Assembly: GCA_964392385.1 (NCBI GenBank)
Contig: CAYMPR010000047.1
Coordinates: 1 to 6,694, forward strand
Length of the DNA stretch: 6,694 nt
DNA from: MWEH01 sp964392385
GTDB lineage: Bacteria > Bacillota > Clostridia > Christensenellales > DTU072
Direction: 5' to 3'
The notes beneath the pieces were generated by a model. That model was not told the DNA's origin. It did not search any database and saw only the letters and a program-made list of their open reading frames with translations. Both the position numbers and the translations under genes were made by a program. Numbering within the stretch: the first letter of the stretch is position 1; each line of letters starts with the position of its first letter. Shown here piece by piece: positions 5,621 through 6,694 of the stretch.

Positions 5621-6390
5621 TATTCGGCTCTATTTTGCGTTTCTTTTTTAATCTTCTTTGTAAATATACTGGTCTATGGGTAGTTGTTCTTTATGGAATT
5701 ATTGGGCTTATTATCTGGCCCATAAAAGAAAATCCTTTTAAGTTTGATTTCAAGTTTGCCTCCCATTCCGCTATGCAACTTGGATATATGATAGGTTTTT
5801 GGCTAGCAGCTTTAATTTCAGCCATTATCACTTTTAAAAAGCTAATTATTAATCCCATGAAAAACGTCGTTAAAGGCTTTAAAAACCCTGTTTGGGAAAA
5901 AGAGTCTGGTAATAGAAACGTTAAAGAGCAAAAAGATTTAGAAGAAAATAAGAGCGAAGAGCAAAATGAAATAAAAAAAGAAAAGGATTCAGCCTTGTTA
6001 CCGCCAAAGGGAGAGGACAGACTCACAAAAAGGCGTATTAAAAAAGCCAAAAAAGAACGCAAGCTGCTTGCAAGAGCAGTTAGACAAAAAGTGCAAAAGC
6101 CAGAGGAAATTGTTGAGGAGCAAAGCTTAGAGGAGATTGAAACGACTACTATAGCGCCCCCTATTTATACCCCACCACCTCAATATACTCCTCCTGCTCC
6201 ATATTCTCCATATTCAAACAGTCCCTTTACGGCAAACCCATATACCCCGCCTAAAGAAGAGCCCAAAATTTACCTAGCCAAACTTGAGCCTAATACTTTA
6301 ATACATGAGTATAGTGATAGATTTGAAGTATATAGACTTGTTAACGGGAAAGCCGTTAAAGATAGAGTAGAGTTTAAAAATAAATTTTAA
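5621..6390 (+). CDS. Two-helix membrane protein with charged linker and Pro/Tyr-rich segment (5' incomplete)
   Basis: I do not recognise this gene. The frame is open back to the gap (first whole codon at 5623). The only early start, TTG 5635, has no ribosome binding site, so the true start is probably hidden in the N run. Numbering from that TTG gives 251 residues. Two hydrophobic segments (about 13-30 and 45-67) form a likely membrane hairpin, and the basic residues after the second place the rest in the cytosol. Residues 85-150 are a highly charged Lys/Glu/Arg linker, probably helical or disordered. Residues 174-206 are Pro/Tyr-rich with recurring YTPP and PxY units. A short C-terminal module (about 207-251, with YLAKLEPNTLIHEYSDRF) looks folded. 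The layout suggests a membrane anchor that presents a cytosolic binding region, which is inference. The next gene starts 163 bases downstream on the same strand. Confidence 0.8.
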
Positions 6391-6477
6391 ATTATTGTTC
6401 TGTTTTTGATATCCCTTTAAGGTAATTTTTAGCTCCCATAAAATGCTAATACTTTAACTTCTCAAATGGACTTTATA

Positions 6478-6507
6478 TTGTCTAAATATAAAACTCTTGA
6501 GTAGAAT
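6478..6507 (+). promoter_or_regulatory. Candidate promoter for the DUF1624-like gene
   Basis: TTGTCT (6478-6483, 4/6) and TAGAAT (6502-6507, 5/6) are 18 bp apart. This would place transcription start near 6514, about 40 bases before the ATG. It is a plausible match only, since AT-rich spacers often contain such pairs. Confidence 0.35.
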
Positions 6508-6553
6508 AAAAAGACACAAATCGGAATACAAATATCTCAAGAAGCACGTAACT

Positions 6554-6694
6554 ATGATTAAAAAAATACAAAAAACCAAAAAAGCGAAGAAAGATCGAGT
6601 CTGGGAGCTTGATGCTGCGAGAGGTCTTGCGATTTTACTTGTAGTGTGGGATCACTTTATGTATGATGCCGGCTACGTTTTTAGAAGTTTTTGG
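6554..6694 (+). CDS. DUF1624 / HGSNAT-like membrane protein, N-terminus (3' partial)
   Basis: Only the first 47 codons are in the window and the frame is open at the end. After a very basic N-terminus (nine Lys/Arg in the first 15 residues), residues 15-38 read RVWELDAARGLAILLVVWDHFMYD. In residues 17-24 (WELDAARG) and around Asp33-His34 this matches the start of the DUF1624 (heparan-alpha-glucosaminide N-acetyltransferase-like) family: a W-E-x-D-x-x-RG motif leading into the first membrane helix with a conserved His. Family members are multi-pass membrane proteins thought to acetylate glycans, and the bacterial substrates are mostly unknown. The start is ATG 6554, with only a weak AAGAAG-type Shine-Dalgarno. 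The frame is open upstream to about 6458 without a better start. Confidence 0.75.
   Translation, partial: MIKKIQKTKKAKKDRVWELDAARGLAILLVVWDHFMYDAGYVFRSFW

Noticed and set aside
5691..6062. Minus-strand frame of 123 codons opposite the membrane protein gene
   Set aside because: The Ser/Phe-rich composition is the expected complement of a Lys/Glu-rich coding strand. No start signals are seen.
6495..6542. Inverted repeat TCTTGAG (6495-6501) / CTCAAGA (6536-6542) before the DUF1624-like gene
   Set aside because: Seven bases with a 34-base separation in AT-rich DNA is easily expected by chance and matches no known operator.

Overview
The window is AT-rich (roughly one third G+C by eye) and reads as the chromosome of a low-GC Gram-positive bacterium of the Bacillota, most likely a clostridium-like lineage. 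Three things point there: the adjacent secA-prfB pair familiar from Bacillus and Clostridium, the strong AAGGAGG ribosome binding site before serS, and the protein styles of the flanking genes. Standard code is used: secA ends in TGA, the stop codon read by RF2, whose gene follows directly. The 100-base run of N at 5521-5620 shows that this is a scaffolded draft or metagenomic assembly, so the linkage across it is less certain than the rest.

Left part (1-4068, all + strand): the 3' end of secA (protein export motor, 430 codons visible, start outside the window), then prfB (peptide chain release factor 2, complete, without the usual programmed frameshift), then after about 296 bases serS (a divergent seryl-tRNA synthetase, complete). 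These are housekeeping functions in export, translation termination and tRNA charging. The prfB-serS spacer holds no recognisable gene and no T-box motif. It does hold a 12-bp direct repeat, small dyads, a weak promoter candidate and a perfect TGCAC-AAA-GTGCA dyad just before the serS Shine-Dalgarno.

Middle (4069-5520): a gene on the opposite strand, convergent with serS, encodes an AAA-type ATPase of the DUF4143 family with a PD-(D/E)xK-like C-terminus. It has its own near-consensus promoter (TTGACT, 17 bp, TATAAT). That promoter shows that the true start is the ATG at 5410 and not the TTG 45 bases further upstream. Just upstream of the promoter lies a 23-bp perfect tandem repeat that runs into the assembly gap.

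Right part (5621-6694, + strand): a 5'-incomplete gene for a two-helix membrane protein with a charged linker and a Pro/Tyr-rich segment (not recognised), then after 163 bases the first 47 codons of a DUF1624/HGSNAT-like membrane protein cut by the window end. The ATPase with its repeat looks like an accessory insertion between core genes and a membrane-protein region. I do not see a complete new multi-gene system here. The most unexplained items are the tandem repeat next to the ATPase promoter, the Pro/Tyr-rich membrane protein, and a large acidic insertion in SecA.
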